DNA of 64,000 bases from Alphaproteobacteria bacterium (GCA_018823835.1 JAHJHT010000002.1:1116001-1180000), one strand, 5' to 3'. Shown: positions 1-11,943, counted from the first letter of the stretch. Numbers and translations: made by a program. The notes: generated by a model from the sequence alone, not told the origin.

Positions 1-156
1 TTCGGGGAAGCTCTGGCCGGCATCGAGCCCATAACCGGCCATCAGGCTGTCACCGAAGCCGACGATTTTGTACGGCTCTGCCGATGCCGACGCCGAAAGC
101 AGCGATGCCGCGAGAAACAGACTGGCGACCAGTCGCGCGAAAAAATTGAATGCCAT
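1..156 (-). CDS. Arylesterase / SGNH-GDSL hydrolase (TesA-like), N-terminal part only, truncated by window edge
   Basis: Reverse-strand translation MAFNFFARLVASLFLAASLLSASASAEPYKIVGFGDSLMAGYGLDAGQSFPE: signal peptide plus GDSLMAGYG block; divergent from a LolD-like/FtsX-like pair as in the usual tesA-ybbAP arrangement. Confidence 0.85.
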   Translation of the reverse strand, partial: MAFNFFARLVASLFLAASLLSASASAEPYKIVGFGDSLMAGYGLDAGQSFPE

Positions 157-220
157 GCCGCAAAGCCCATATGACGGAAACAGTTTCCGCCCTCCACTCC
201 CCATATAGGACAGATTTTCC

Positions 221-916
221 GTGACAGAACCCGTCATCCAGTTGAAGGACGTGTCGCTGACCCTTGGCGAGGGTGCGTCGTCAGTGCACGTGCTGAAAGG
301 CGTCAGCCTCGATGTGGCACAGGGCGAGGCTACCGGCATCGTCGGCCCATCCGGCTCGGGAAAATCGACATTGCTGATGGTCCTGGCCGGACTGGAAAGG
401 GTCGATTCGGGAACGGTACGAATCGCCGGCGAGTTGCTGAACGGCAAGTCGGAGGATGCGGTTGCGGCGTTCAGGGGCCGCACGATCGGCATCGTGTTCC
501 AGTCGTTCCACCTGATCCCCAACATGACAGCGCTGGAAAACGTCGCCGTGCCGCTGGAGCTTGCCGGGCATGACGACCCCTTCGGGGCGGCGTCGGCGGA
601 ACTCGCTTCCGTCGGGCTGGCCGAGCGCGTGACGCACTATCCGGGCGAACTGTCGGGCGGCGAGCAGCAGCGCGTCGCCATCGCGCGGGCGCTGGCGCCA
701 AATCCGCGCCTGCTGATCGCCGATGAGCCGACCGGCAATCTCGATCAGGCGACCGGCCGGCAGATCGCCGACCTTCTGTTCGCGAAGGCGACAGAGCGCG
801 GCATGACGCTGGTGCTGGTGACGCATGACCCGTCGCTGGCGGGGCGCTGTGCGCGCCAGGTTGCCATGCGTTCGGGACGGATCGAGGCTGCACCCGCGCT
901 GGCAGTTCCGGCCTGA
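221..916 (+). CDS. ABC transporter ATP-binding protein (LolD/YbbA-like)
   Basis: Walker [10 protein letters not shown], signature [15 protein letters not shown], Walker [13 protein letters not shown]. Confidence 0.92.
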   Translation: MTEPVIQLKDVSLTLGEGASSVHVLKGVSLDVAQGEATGIVGPSGSGKSTLLMVLAGLERVDSGTVRIAGELLNGKSEDAVAAFRGRTIGIVFQSFHLIPNMTALENVAVPLELAGHDDPFGAASAELASVGLAERVTHYPGELSGGEQQRVAIARALAPNPRLLIADEPTGNLDQATGRQIADLLFAKATERGMTLVLVTHDPSLAGRCARQVAMRSGRIEAAPALAVPA

Positions 917-3465
917 TGTCGCCGGCGCGAACGCTGCAACTGGCCGTCCGCTTCTCGCTGCGCGAGATGCGCGGCGGGTTGTCGGGCTTCATGATCTTCC
1001 TGACCTGCATTGCGCTCGGCGTCGCGGCGATCGGCGGCGTCAACTCGGTCGCGCGCTCGATCACTGCCGGCGTCGCCAACGAAGGCCAGGTGCTGCTCGG
1101 CGGCGACATTCGTTTCGAGCTCAACCAACGGCAGGCATCGGCCGAAGAGAAGACCTTTCTTGACGGGCTCGGCACGGTGGCGGAGAGCGCCAGCATGCGA
1201 TCCATGGTGCGGCTGGAAGACGGCTCCGACCAGACGCTGGCGGAAGTGAAGGCGGTCGACGGCCTCTATCCGCTTTTCGGCGCGCTGGTGACGGAGCCGG
1301 CGCTGCCACGTGACGAACTGTTTGGCGAAAGGAACGGCATCTTCGGTGCCGCGGCTCCCGACCTGATGTTCGAGCGGCTCGGTATAGAGCTCGGAGCCCA
1401 CGTCAGGCTCGGCACGGCGACCTTCGAACTGCGTGCCAGACTGGTGACTGAGCCCGATGCCGCGTCGGAAGGCTTCGGCTTCGCGCCGCGGCTCCTGGTT
1501 TCGCTGGAAGGGCTGACGGCTTCAGGGCTGGTGCAGCCGGGCAGTCTTGTCGAATACGCCTACAAGGCGCGGCTGCCGGGAAATCCTTCCGAGGCCGCGC
1601 TGGCGGCGGTGCGCGACCAGGCGGCCGAACAGTTTCCGCAGGCCGGGTGGAGCATCCGCACGCGCCTCAATGCCGCGCCGTCTCTATCGGCCAACATCGA
1701 ACGCTTTTCGCAGTTCCTGACTCTGGTCGGTCTCACCGCGCTGGTCGTCGGCGGGGTCGGCGTTGGAAACGCGGTGCGCGCCTATCTGGAGGGCAAGCGC
1801 GGCGTCATCGCCACTTTCAAGAGCCTCGGCGCGTCGGGCGGCTTCGTCGTCAGCGTCTATCTCGTGCAGATACTGATCATCGCCGGCATCGGCATCGTGA
1901 TCGGGCTCGTACTCGGCGCGATAATGCCGTTTGCGGCGACGGCTGCACTGTCTTCGGTCATTCCGGTACCAGTTGAAGGGGGACTCTACCCGGACGCACT
2001 CGGCATGGCGGCGCTGTTCGGCCTGCTGGTGACGCTGTTGTTCGCGCTGCTGCCACTGGGCCGGGCGCGCGACATTCCGGCAACCGCGCTGTTTCGCGAA
2101 CTGGGCGTGCAATCGGGGCGATTGCCGAGGCGCGTCTACATGCTGGCGGTCGCGGTGCTAGCATTGCTGCTCGCCGGCCTTGCCATCTGGTTTTCCGGCG
2201 ACCGTCGCATCGCCGCCATTTTCGTTGGCGGCGTGGTATTTTCCTTCTTGGTGCTGCGCCTCGTCGGCCAGCTGGTGCAGATGCTGGCGCGCAAGAGCCC
2301 GCGCGTGCGCTTCGTGGCGCTCCGGCTGGCGATCGGCAACATTCACCGGCCCGGCGCCCTGACACCCTCGGTCGTGCTGTCGCTCGGGCTTGGGCTGACG
2401 CTTCTGGTGACGCTGGCGCTAATCGACGGAAACCTCAGGCAGCAGATCTCGGGCAGCCTGCCGGAACGCGCGCCCAACTTCTTCTTCGTCGACATCCAGA
2501 GCACCGAAGTCGAGAATTTCGCCGACTTCATTGCCAGGGAGGCGCCAGCCGGCAAGCTCGTGCGCGTGCCGATGCTGCGCGGACGCATCGTCGAACTCAA
2601 CGGGATCGACCTGCAGAAGATCGAGATCCCAGCCGAGGGCGGCTGGGTGCTGCGCGGCGATCGCGGCCTGACCTACGAGGCACAGCAGCCGGACAATGCG
2701 ACTCTGTCGGCCGGCACCTGGTGGCCGCAGGACTATGCCGGCGAGCCGTTGGTCTCGTTCTCTGCCGAGGAGGCCGGCGAACTCGGCCTGAAGCTCGGCG
2801 ACACCATCACCGTCAACGTCCTCGGCCGCAACCTGACCGCGCGCATCGCCAATTTCCGGCAGGTGAAGTGGGAATCCATGGGCATCAACTTCGTCATGGT
2901 GTTTTCGCCCAACACCTTCGCAGGCGCGCCGCATTCCTGGCTGGCAACGCTGTCGGCCCCTGACGCCAGCGTCGCCGACGAGGCACGCCTGCTCAATGCC
3001 GTGACGCGGGCCTTTCCGGCGGTTACGACCGTGCGGGTCAAGGACGCGCTCGATGTGGTGAACCGCATCGTGGCGCAGCTCGGAACGGCCATACGCGCCG
3101 CGGCAAGCGTCGCGCTGATTGCCTCGGTGCTGGTGCTCTCCGGTGCGCTGGCCGCAGGCAACCGGGCCCGGGTGCATGACGCCGTGGTACTGAAAACGCT
3201 TGGCGCGACGCGGCGAACGCTGATTTCGGCCTTCTCGCTCGAATACGCCCTCATTGGCCTTGCCACGGCAATCTTTGCACTGTTTGCCGGCGGTACGGCC
3301 GCATGGTTCGTGGTCGCAAGGATCATGAACCTGCCCTCGAGCTTCATGCCGGAGGTGGCGGTGGCGACCGTCGTGGCGGCCCTGGTGCTCACCGTTGGCT
3401 TCGGCCTGCTCGGCACCTGGCGGGTGCTCGGCCACAAGGCAGCGCCGGTGCTGCGGAACCTCTAG
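916..3465 (+). CDS. ABC transporter permease, FtsX/YbbP family
   Basis: 849 aa, repeated FtsX-like membrane segments, TGATG overlap with upstream ATPase. Confidence 0.9.
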   Translation: MSPARTLQLAVRFSLREMRGGLSGFMIFLTCIALGVAAIGGVNSVARSITAGVANEGQVLLGGDIRFELNQRQASAEEKTFLDGLGTVAESASMRSMVRLEDGSDQTLAEVKAVDGLYPLFGALVTEPALPRDELFGERNGIFGAAAPDLMFERLGIELGAHVRLGTATFELRARLVTEPDAASEGFGFAPRLLVSLEGLTASGLVQPGSLVEYAYKARLPGNPSEAALAAVRDQAAEQFPQAGWSIRTRLNAAPSLSANIERFSQFLTLVGLTALVVGGVGVGNAVRAYLEGKRGVIATFKSLGASGGFVVSVYLVQILIIAGIGIVIGLVLGAIMPFAATAALSSVIPVPVEGGLYPDALGMAALFGLLVTLLFALLPLGRARDIPATALFRELGVQSGRLPRRVYMLAVAVLALLLAGLAIWFSGDRRIAAIFVGGVVFSFLVLRLVGQLVQMLARKSPRVRFVALRLAIGNIHRPGALTPSVVLSLGLGLTLLVTLALIDGNLRQQISGSLPERAPNFFFVDIQSTEVENFADFIAREAPAGKLVRVPMLRGRIVELNGIDLQKIEIPAEGGWVLRGDRGLTYEAQQPDNATLSAGTWWPQDYAGEPLVSFSAEEAGELGLKLGDTITVNVLGRNLTARIANFRQVKWESMGINFVMVFSPNTFAGAPHSWLATLSAPDASVADEARLLNAVTRAFPAVTTVRVKDALDVVNRIVAQLGTAIRAAASVALIASVLVLSGALAAGNRARVHDAVVLKTLGATRRTLISAFSLEYALIGLATAIFALFAGGTAAWFVVARIMNLPSSFMPEVAVATVVAALVLTVGFGLLGTWRVLGHKAAPVLRNL

Positions 3466-3530
3466 CGACGCCCCCGGCAGAGACGCTCGCGAGCAGGCGC
3501 GCATTGGAAGGCGCGCCAATTCCGCTCATC

Positions 3531-3550
3531 TCGCGGTAATATTACCGCGA
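3531..3550. repeat. Perfect 20-bp palindrome TCGCGGTAATATTACCGCGA
   Basis: Read directly; self reverse-complementary over all 20 bases. Confidence 0.95.
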
Positions 3551-3621
3551 ATTCACCCGATCACGCATCGTTGCAGGGTGTTGCGGGTCTTGTCGTGGCG
3601 ACCAAGAAGCATCATATTCGC

Positions 3622-3710
3622 CGCAGGCATGCTGGAGTCCCGCCAGCGGCGCCCGGGAATCCCTGCCAGGGGTTGCCTGACACCGGACGGGACAGAAGCA
3701 ACATAGAGGA
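3622..3710 (+). promoter_or_regulatory. Candidate ybhL-type RNA leader motif upstream of the BI-1/YbhL gene
   Basis: Structured GC-rich leader (GCTGGAGTCCCGCCAGCGGCGCCCGGGAATCCCTGCCAGGGG) directly upstream of a YbhL/BI-1 homologue in an alphaproteobacterium; motif identity inferred from context, not verified by covariance model. Confidence 0.5.
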
Positions 3711-3714
3711 AACA

Positions 3715-4494
3715 ATGGCTGACCTTCGAAATTATCAGGCACGCGCCGTGAACGTGGGCACCCACGCGGACGCGTCCATCGACGAGGGCCTGCGCGCCTA
3801 CATGCTCAAGGTTTACAACCTGATGGCACTGGGCCTCGTCATTACGGGCCTGGCCGCGCTTGGCACGATGATGCTGGCGACGACCAACGATCCTGCAACC
3901 GCAGTTGCCACACTGGGCAACGGCAAGATGCTCACCAGCGTCGGACAGACTCTCTACGGTTCGCCGCTGCGCTGGGTGGTCATGCTGGCTCCGCTGGGCA
4001 TGGTGTTCTACCTCAGCGCCCGCATCAACTCGATGACGACGTCCGCTGCGCAGACCGCGTTCTGGGTCTTTGCCGGCCTGATGGGCCTGTCGCTGTCGTC
4101 GATCTTCCTGGTCTATACGGCGCAGAGCATCGTGCAGACCTTCTTCATCACCGCGGCCGCCTTCGGCGCTCTGTCGCTGTGGGGCTATACGACCAAGCGC
4201 GACCTGACCGGCATGGGCACGTTCCTTGTCATGGGCGTGTTCGGCCTGATCATCGCGATGGTGGTCAACATCTTCCTGCAGTCGTCGGCACTGCAGTTCG
4301 CCATTTCGTCGATCGGCGTGCTGATCTTCGCAGGCCTCACGGCCTACGACACGCAGCAGATCAAGGAAATGTACTACGAGGGCGACAGCTCCGAAGTCTC
4401 GGGCCGCAAGGCAATCATGGGCGCGCTGCGCCTCTACCTCGACTTCATCAACCTGTTCACCTTCCTGCTGCAGTTCCTCGGCAACCGCGAATAG
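3715..4494 (+). CDS. Bax inhibitor-1/YccA-YbhL family membrane protein
   Basis: Seven-TM profile, C-terminal AYDTQQIKEMYYEGDSSE; start at MADLRNYQ chosen over longer ORF start. Confidence 0.9.
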   Translation: MADLRNYQARAVNVGTHADASIDEGLRAYMLKVYNLMALGLVITGLAALGTMMLATTNDPATAVATLGNGKMLTSVGQTLYGSPLRWVVMLAPLGMVFYLSARINSMTTSAAQTAFWVFAGLMGLSLSSIFLVYTAQSIVQTFFITAAAFGALSLWGYTTKRDLTGMGTFLVMGVFGLIIAMVVNIFLQSSALQFAISSIGVLIFAGLTAYDTQQIKEMYYEGDSSEVSGRKAIMGALRLYLDFINLFTFLLQFLGNRE

Positions 4495-4520
4495 CCGCTG
4501 CCGTACACGCAGAAATCCGA

Positions 4521-4550
4521 GGGCGGCCCATGCGGCCGCCCTTTTCTTTT
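4521..4550 (+). terminator. Rho-independent terminator downstream of BI-1 gene
   Basis: GGGCGGCC/GGCCGCCC hairpin followed by CTTTTCTTTT. Confidence 0.75.
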
Positions 4551-4594
4551 GGCCGGACCGCTGCTTTGATCGGTGAATCACTGACGAGCGCGAC

Positions 4595-5149
4595 ATGACC
4601 ACCACACAGATCCGGCCCGCGTCCGCGGCCGACCTCGACGCGATCACCGAGATCTATGCCGATGCGGTTCTCAACGGCACGGCGAGCTACGAACTCGAAC
4701 CGCCTTCGCTGGCCGAGATGACCAGACGCTTCCGCACACTGGCTGATGGCGGCTTTCCCTACCTGGTGGCCGAAATCTCCGGCCGGATTGCCGGCTATGC
4801 CTATGCCGGGCCGTTCCGGCCGCGGCCGGCCTATCGCTTCATCGTCGAGAACTCGGTCTATGTCGCGCCCTGGGCGAAGGGCGGCGGCACCGGCCGGTCG
4901 CTGCTCGAGCGTCTGATCGGCGTGACCGAGGCGCTCGGCTTTCGGCAGATGATCGCGGTGATAGGCGACGGTTCGCCAGAAAGCCCGTCAGTCAGGCTGC
5001 ATGCGCGCGTCGGTTTCCGCCATTGCGGCAGGCTGGAGGGCTCGGGCTACAAGCACGGGCGCTGGCTCGATACGGTGTTCATGCAGTTTTCGATGAATGG
5101 CGGTTCGGAGACGCCGCCTGACGCCGAGCCGGGCCCGGTGCGGGCGTAG
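4595..5149 (+). CDS. GNAT family N-acetyltransferase (phosphinothricin acetyltransferase-like)
   Basis: MTTTQIRPASAADLDAITEIYADAVLNGTASYELEPPS... RPAYRFIVENSVYVAP; typical PAT-type GNAT. Confidence 0.88.
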   Translation: MTTTQIRPASAADLDAITEIYADAVLNGTASYELEPPSLAEMTRRFRTLADGGFPYLVAEISGRIAGYAYAGPFRPRPAYRFIVENSVYVAPWAKGGGTGRSLLERLIGVTEALGFRQMIAVIGDGSPESPSVRLHARVGFRHCGRLEGSGYKHGRWLDTVFMQFSMNGGSETPPDAEPGPVRA

Positions 5150-5189
5150 CAGGTCGCAGTCCCCTTGCTTGCCGGCGGAGCCGATCCGT

Positions 5190-5612
5190 TCAGGACCTGC
5201 CGCTGACCAGCTTCAGGCTCTTGTCGAAGACGCTCAGGACGCGGGCAAGCTCATGACCGCGCTTGAGAATCTGGCCGCCAGCCGCGACGACCGACCAGGC
5301 GCCCTGCCGGCGCGCGAGCGACGGATCCTTGATGATGCGGTAAAGCGGGGTCTCGGACGTGCGCCGGAAGACGGAGAATACGGCGCGGTCCTGAAGATGG
5401 TCGATAGCATAGTCGCGCCATTCGTTGGCCGCGACCATCCGGCCATAGAGGCGCAGGATCTGGTCGAGTTCGCGTCGGTGAAACGTAACGGGCAGGTCCT
5501 GACGTTCGCGCCGCGCCTCATGGAGGCGGATCAGTATCCCGGAGTCTTCCCTATCCTCCGGTCCCGGGGCGCGATCCATCATCAGCGACCTTTCATGACA
5601 GTTGCCTGACAA
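5190..5612 (-). CDS. DUF2794 domain-containing protein
   Basis: VTFHRRELDQILRLYGRMVAANEWRDYAIDHLQDRAVFSVFRRTSETPLYRI, conserved alphaproteobacterial family. Confidence 0.8.
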   Translation of the reverse strand: MSGNCHERSLMMDRAPGPEDREDSGILIRLHEARRERQDLPVTFHRRELDQILRLYGRMVAANEWRDYAIDHLQDRAVFSVFRRTSETPLYRIIKDPSLARRQGAWSVVAAGGQILKRGHELARVLSVFDKSLKLVSGRS

Positions 5613-5759
5613 TCAAAGGTGACGTTTTCACGCTGCAATTGCAAGACCCGAGGATGCAATCACGCAACGGCGCAGAATGGCAAACCAGCTGTTCACGCGA
5701 CAGATACATTCTGAATTGATTGGTGATGTCACGCCACATTGCTGCCGTTATTTATCCGT

Positions 5760-5957
5760 GCTCACGCCCCAATGTCCGACGAATTTACTTCTGTTGCCTG
5801 AGACGGTTCGGTCCGGCACTGGCTCGTAAACCCCAAGCCCCCCGCCCACGGGTCTGAGTCGGATCGAACCAACCTCGGCTTCCTTCGGGAAGTCGGGTGC
5901 GACGATCCCAAAGACCAAAATGGCCGGTGTCAGTAGCAAGCTGGCGCCGGCTTTTTA
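5760..5957 (+). ncRNA. Candidate novel structured small RNA with intrinsic terminator (5' end uncertain)
   Basis: Long-range helix GGTTCGGTCC (5805-5814)/GGATCGAACC (5861-5870) extended by GAG/CTC and GCC/GGC; UUCG-capped hairpin GGCTTCC-TTCG-GGAAGTC; terminator GCCGGTGTCAG-N7-CTGGCGCCGGC-TTTTT; both flanking genes are on the minus strand. Confidence 0.5.
5923..5956 (+). terminator. Rho-independent terminator (plus strand)
   Basis: 11-bp stem (with G-U pairs) 5923-5933/5941-5951 followed by T5. Confidence 0.75.
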
Positions 5958-5973
5958 ATATCCGGAAGGCGGT

Positions 5974-6720
5974 TCAGCTCGCCGGCTGGCCGATCATCGC
6001 TGCGCCGAGGATGGGACCCGGCAGGCCGCCCGGGCGGACCGACTGCAGCAGCACGGCGCAGCCGCCCTTGCGCAGGATCTCGCTCTTGGGGAATTCGAAA
6101 CTCGCCGCCTTGCCGTGCCACATTCCCGCAGTCTGGATATCGGTGACCGGATTGGCGTAGTTGATCGTCTTTCCCCGGTTCTCGCCGCGCTGGATGACCA
6201 CCGGGTGCTGCGGGTCGAAATAGACGAGGACGAGGTGGGCATTGCCCTTCTGGTTCGGCGCGGCATCGGTGTTGATGATGATGCTGTCGCCGGCCTCGCT
6301 GACGGCGATGCCGATCGGCAGTCCGCCGGCCTCGCGTGTCTTGCCTATGGCGCCAAGCACGGCGCTGCGCTTGCCGCCGTTGACATGGCTTGAGCCGTTG
6401 ATGACCGCCTGCGGCGTATAGACCGAGCGTTCTCCGAGCGATTTGCCATACTGGTACTGCCGCTTGGTGTTCTCGGGGCTGCCGAGCGTGTCCTTCCAGC
6501 CGAGATAGTCCCAGTAGTCGACGTGGTAGCCGAGTGCGATGACGTCGCCGCTGCTGGCAAGCTCGTCGAGCACGTGGTCGGCGGGCGGGCAGGAACTGCA
6601 GCCCTGGCTGGTGAAGAGTTCGACGACGCCGGCCGGCCTCTGGAAATCACCGCCGAGCGATGGCGCGCACAGGGCGAGCAAGGTCGCGGCCGTCAACAAG
6701 ATCCTGTTACGCATATGCAT
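5974..6720 (-). CDS. DUF1223 domain-containing secreted protein (thioredoxin-like)
   Basis: VVELFTSQGCSSCPPADHVLDELA ... ALGYHVDYWDYLGWKDTLGS; signal peptide. Confidence 0.9.
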   Translation of the reverse strand: MHMRNRILLTAATLLALCAPSLGGDFQRPAGVVELFTSQGCSSCPPADHVLDELASSGDVIALGYHVDYWDYLGWKDTLGSPENTKRQYQYGKSLGERSVYTPQAVINGSSHVNGGKRSAVLGAIGKTREAGGLPIGIAVSEAGDSIIINTDAAPNQKGNAHLVLVYFDPQHPVVIQRGENRGKTINYANPVTDIQTAGMWHGKAASFEFPKSEILRKGGCAVLLQSVRPGGLPGPILGAAMIGQPAS

Positions 6721-6862
6721 TGCGGCTCCGCCGATGCCGCCTCCCAGATGATTGCCGACCTGATTGACAGATCATCCGAACAACGGGAAGTCACGTTGCG
6801 GTGAAACCCCGGCCCGCCGCCCGTACCGCCGGGCCAGAGCCCGGCGGACAGGGATGCGGATG

Positions 6863-9568
<2,706 letters not shown>

Positions 9569-9830
9569 TCCGGTCGGTTCTGCCTAAGAACGGACTCCTG
9601 TGGCATGCTAACACGCGCAAAGGTGCGGGTACGGTCATTTCCGCTGTCCGTTCCCTGCGATTCGTCCGTGGAACGACGTTCGCTGGTTCGGCGCAATTTG
9701 ATTTATCCCGCCGACCGCTGGCAGGATCGATCTGGATATAAAGAAGATTCTGGAAGAGTTCCAGACAGGAATGGGATATTTGCCGCGATGCGTCGGCTTC
9801 GCGGCGGGAAGTCTTGCAGGCTGGGGGACG

Positions 9831-10454
9831 ATGCGGCTGATTGCTGAAAATCTGGGCGGCGAACGCGGCGGCCAACCGGTATTCTCGGGCATCGATTTCG
9901 CGCTTGGCGAAGGCGAGTGCCTGATCGTGACCGGGCCAAACGGCGCCGGCAAGTCGACCTTGCTGAGGGTTCTGGCCGGATTGCTGCCGGCAGGCTCCGG
10001 CCGTGCCGCCTTCGAGGGCGGCGGCGAAGACTTCCCGAGCGTGGCGTCGGCCTGCCATTATCTCGGCCACCTGAACGCCATGAAGACCGCGATGACGGTG
10101 CGGGAAAACCTCGCCTTCTGGCAGGAATTCAGCGGCAACCCGGCCCGCGATGTCGGCGAAGCGCTCGAAATGGTGGGGCTCGGTTCGATCAGGCACCTGC
10201 CCTTCGGCTACCTGTCGACCGGGCAAAGGCGGCGCAGCTCGATCGCCAAGCTGCTGGTCAGCTACCGCCCTCTATGGCTGCTCGACGAGCCGAGCGCCGG
10301 CCTCGACCGGCAGTCGGAGGCCCGGCTGGCGGAACTGATGGCGGCGCATCTCTCGAATGGCGGCATCATTGTCGCTGCGACCCACCTGCCGCTCGGCCTC
10401 GAGGGCGTGCGCACGCTCGAGATGGGCCAGGTCGCACTGGCGGACGCCGGCTGA
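9831..10454 (+). CDS. ccmA: Heme ABC exporter ATP-binding protein CcmA
   Basis: Walker A GPNGAGKST, LSTGQRRRSSIAKLL signature, adjacent to ccmB; start at MRLIAENL. Confidence 0.92.
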   Translation: MRLIAENLGGERGGQPVFSGIDFALGEGECLIVTGPNGAGKSTLLRVLAGLLPAGSGRAAFEGGGEDFPSVASACHYLGHLNAMKTAMTVRENLAFWQEFSGNPARDVGEALEMVGLGSIRHLPFGYLSTGQRRRSSIAKLLVSYRPLWLLDEPSAGLDRQSEARLAELMAAHLSNGGIIVAATHLPLGLEGVRTLEMGQVALADAG

Positions 10455-11119
10455 TGCTCGCGCTCTATCTCCGCGAGATCAGGCTCGGCATCCGGGCAGG
10501 CGGCGGGGCGTTGACAGGCGTGCTGTTCTTCCTGGCCGTGATCGCCACCATCCCGTTTGCCGTCGGACCCGACCTCAACCTGCTTTCCCGCATCGGGCCG
10601 GCGATCTTGTGGATCGGCGCGTTGCTCGCTTCGCTGCTCGGGCTCGACCGGCTGTTCCAGGCCGACCGCGAGGACGGGTCGCTCGACCTCCTGATCCTCG
10701 CCGGCGACCGGCACATGCTGGCACTCACGGTGCTGGTGAAATGCCTGGCCCACTGGACCGCGAGCGTGCTGCCGCTGGTGATTGCGGCGCCCGTGTTCGG
10801 GCTCATCCTCAACATGCCGCCGGCCGGCATCGGCGCCTCGGCGCTGACACTGCTGGTGGGGACGCCGGCGATCACTTTCGTGGGGGCAGCGGGCGCGGCC
10901 GTGGCGGTCGGCCTCCCGCGCGGCGGGCTGCTGGTGTCGGTGCTGGTCCTGCCATTGACGATTCCCGTGCTGATCTTCGGGGTGTCGGCAAGCTATGCCG
11001 CGGTCAACGACCCCGACCCGTTCATGCCGCCCTTTCTCATTCTTGCCGCACTGACGCTGTTTCTGGCGGTCGTCGGACCGGTAGCGGCCGCTCTGGCGCT
11101 GCGCTTCTCAGCCGACTAG
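10454..11119 (+). CDS. ccmB: Heme exporter protein CcmB
   Basis: MLALYLREIRLGIRAGGGALTGVLFFLAVIATIPFAVGPD..., multi-TM CcmB; TGATG overlap with ccmA. Confidence 0.92.
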   Translation: MLALYLREIRLGIRAGGGALTGVLFFLAVIATIPFAVGPDLNLLSRIGPAILWIGALLASLLGLDRLFQADREDGSLDLLILAGDRHMLALTVLVKCLAHWTASVLPLVIAAPVFGLILNMPPAGIGASALTLLVGTPAITFVGAAGAAVAVGLPRGGLLVSVLVLPLTIPVLIFGVSASYAAVNDPDPFMPPFLILAALTLFLAVVGPVAAALALRFSAD

Positions 11120-11191
11120 CCGATCAGGGCTGCGTCGATTGCCCGTATCGGGCGCGCAGGTTATTGAAGGCGCCTGGAGACATCGCAAGCC

Positions 11192-11362
11192 ATGACGTCG
11201 CATACACTTTACGTAACCGCTGCCTACGCCATCTCGGCCGTCGGCATCGGGGGTCTCATCGCCTGGATCCTGCTCGACCAGCGGGCGCGCCGGCGCGACA
11301 TGGCCGAGATCGAGGCCGCCGGCCTGCGCCGACGGTCCGAGCGCAAGGAGGCCAGGCCGTGA
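11192..11362 (+). CDS. ccmD: Heme exporter protein CcmD (56 aa)
   Basis: MTSHTLYVTAAYAISAVGIGGLIAWILLDQRARRRDMAEIEAAGLRRRSERKEARP; single TM then basic tail, overlaps ccmG start; not in supplied ORF track. Confidence 0.85.
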   Translation: MTSHTLYVTAAYAISAVGIGGLIAWILLDQRARRRDMAEIEAAGLRRRSERKEARP

Positions 11363-11943
11363 CAGCGCGGACCGCCGAACCGCGGTCGCGGCGGCTGCTG
11401 GTGCTGTTGCCGGTGGCTCTCTTCTTCGTGCTTGCCGCGCTGTTCCTGATGCAGCTGGTGTCCGGCCGCGACGTGGCCGAAATTCCGTCGGCACTGATCG
11501 GCCACGCGGCACCGCAGACAAGCCTGCCGCCGCTTGAAGGCACGGGCATGCCGGGCATCGAAAGCAGCGGCTTTGCCGGCAAGGTGACCGTGTTGAATGT
11601 ATGGGCTTCCTGGTGTGGGCCCTGCAGGGACGAGCACCCCTTCCTGCTTGGCCTGTCACGCGATTCGCGGATCGAACTGGTCGGGATGAACTACAAGGAC
11701 GAGCCGGACAATGCGCGCCGCTTCCTCGGCAGCTTCGGCAATCCCTACAAGGCGATCGGCGTGGACGAGGCTGGGCGGGCAGCGATCGACTGGGGCGTCT
11801 ACGGCGTGCCGGAAACATTTGTCGTCGGACGAGACGGCAGGATCCTGTTCAAGCATGTCGGGCCGCTGACAGAACAGTCGCTGGCCCGGACCCTGATGCC
11901 GGAAATCGAGAAGGCGCTTGCTGCGCCGTCACCTGCGAGCTGA
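11359..11943 (+). CDS. ccmG: Thiol:disulfide interchange protein CcmG/DsbE
   Basis: VLNVWASWCGPCRDEHP thioredoxin CxxC motif, GVPETFVV; start MTARTAEP. Confidence 0.92.
   Translation: MTARTAEPRSRRLLVLLPVALFFVLAALFLMQLVSGRDVAEIPSALIGHAAPQTSLPPLEGTGMPGIESSGFAGKVTVLNVWASWCGPCRDEHPFLLGLSRDSRIELVGMNYKDEPDNARRFLGSFGNPYKAIGVDEAGRAAIDWGVYGVPETFVVGRDGRILFKHVGPLTEQSLARTLMPEIEKALAAPSPAS

Noticed and set aside
3536-3544. TAATATTAC core within the 20-bp palindrome (resembles the geminivirus/rolling-circle nick nonanucleotide)
   Set aside because: Short coincidence inside a palindrome; no Rep gene or other replicon features nearby.
5861-5880. GGTTCGATCC-like T-arm on the minus strand, possible tRNA/tmRNA fragment
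   Set aside because: T-loop would be 6 nt, no acceptor/D/anticodon arms or CCA end, and no tag-peptide reading frame, so neither tRNA nor tmRNA.
5748-5939. 63-aa minus ORF inside the candidate sRNA region
   Set aside because: No family resemblance and no convincing ribosome site; the strong inverted repeats and terminator argue for structured RNA instead.
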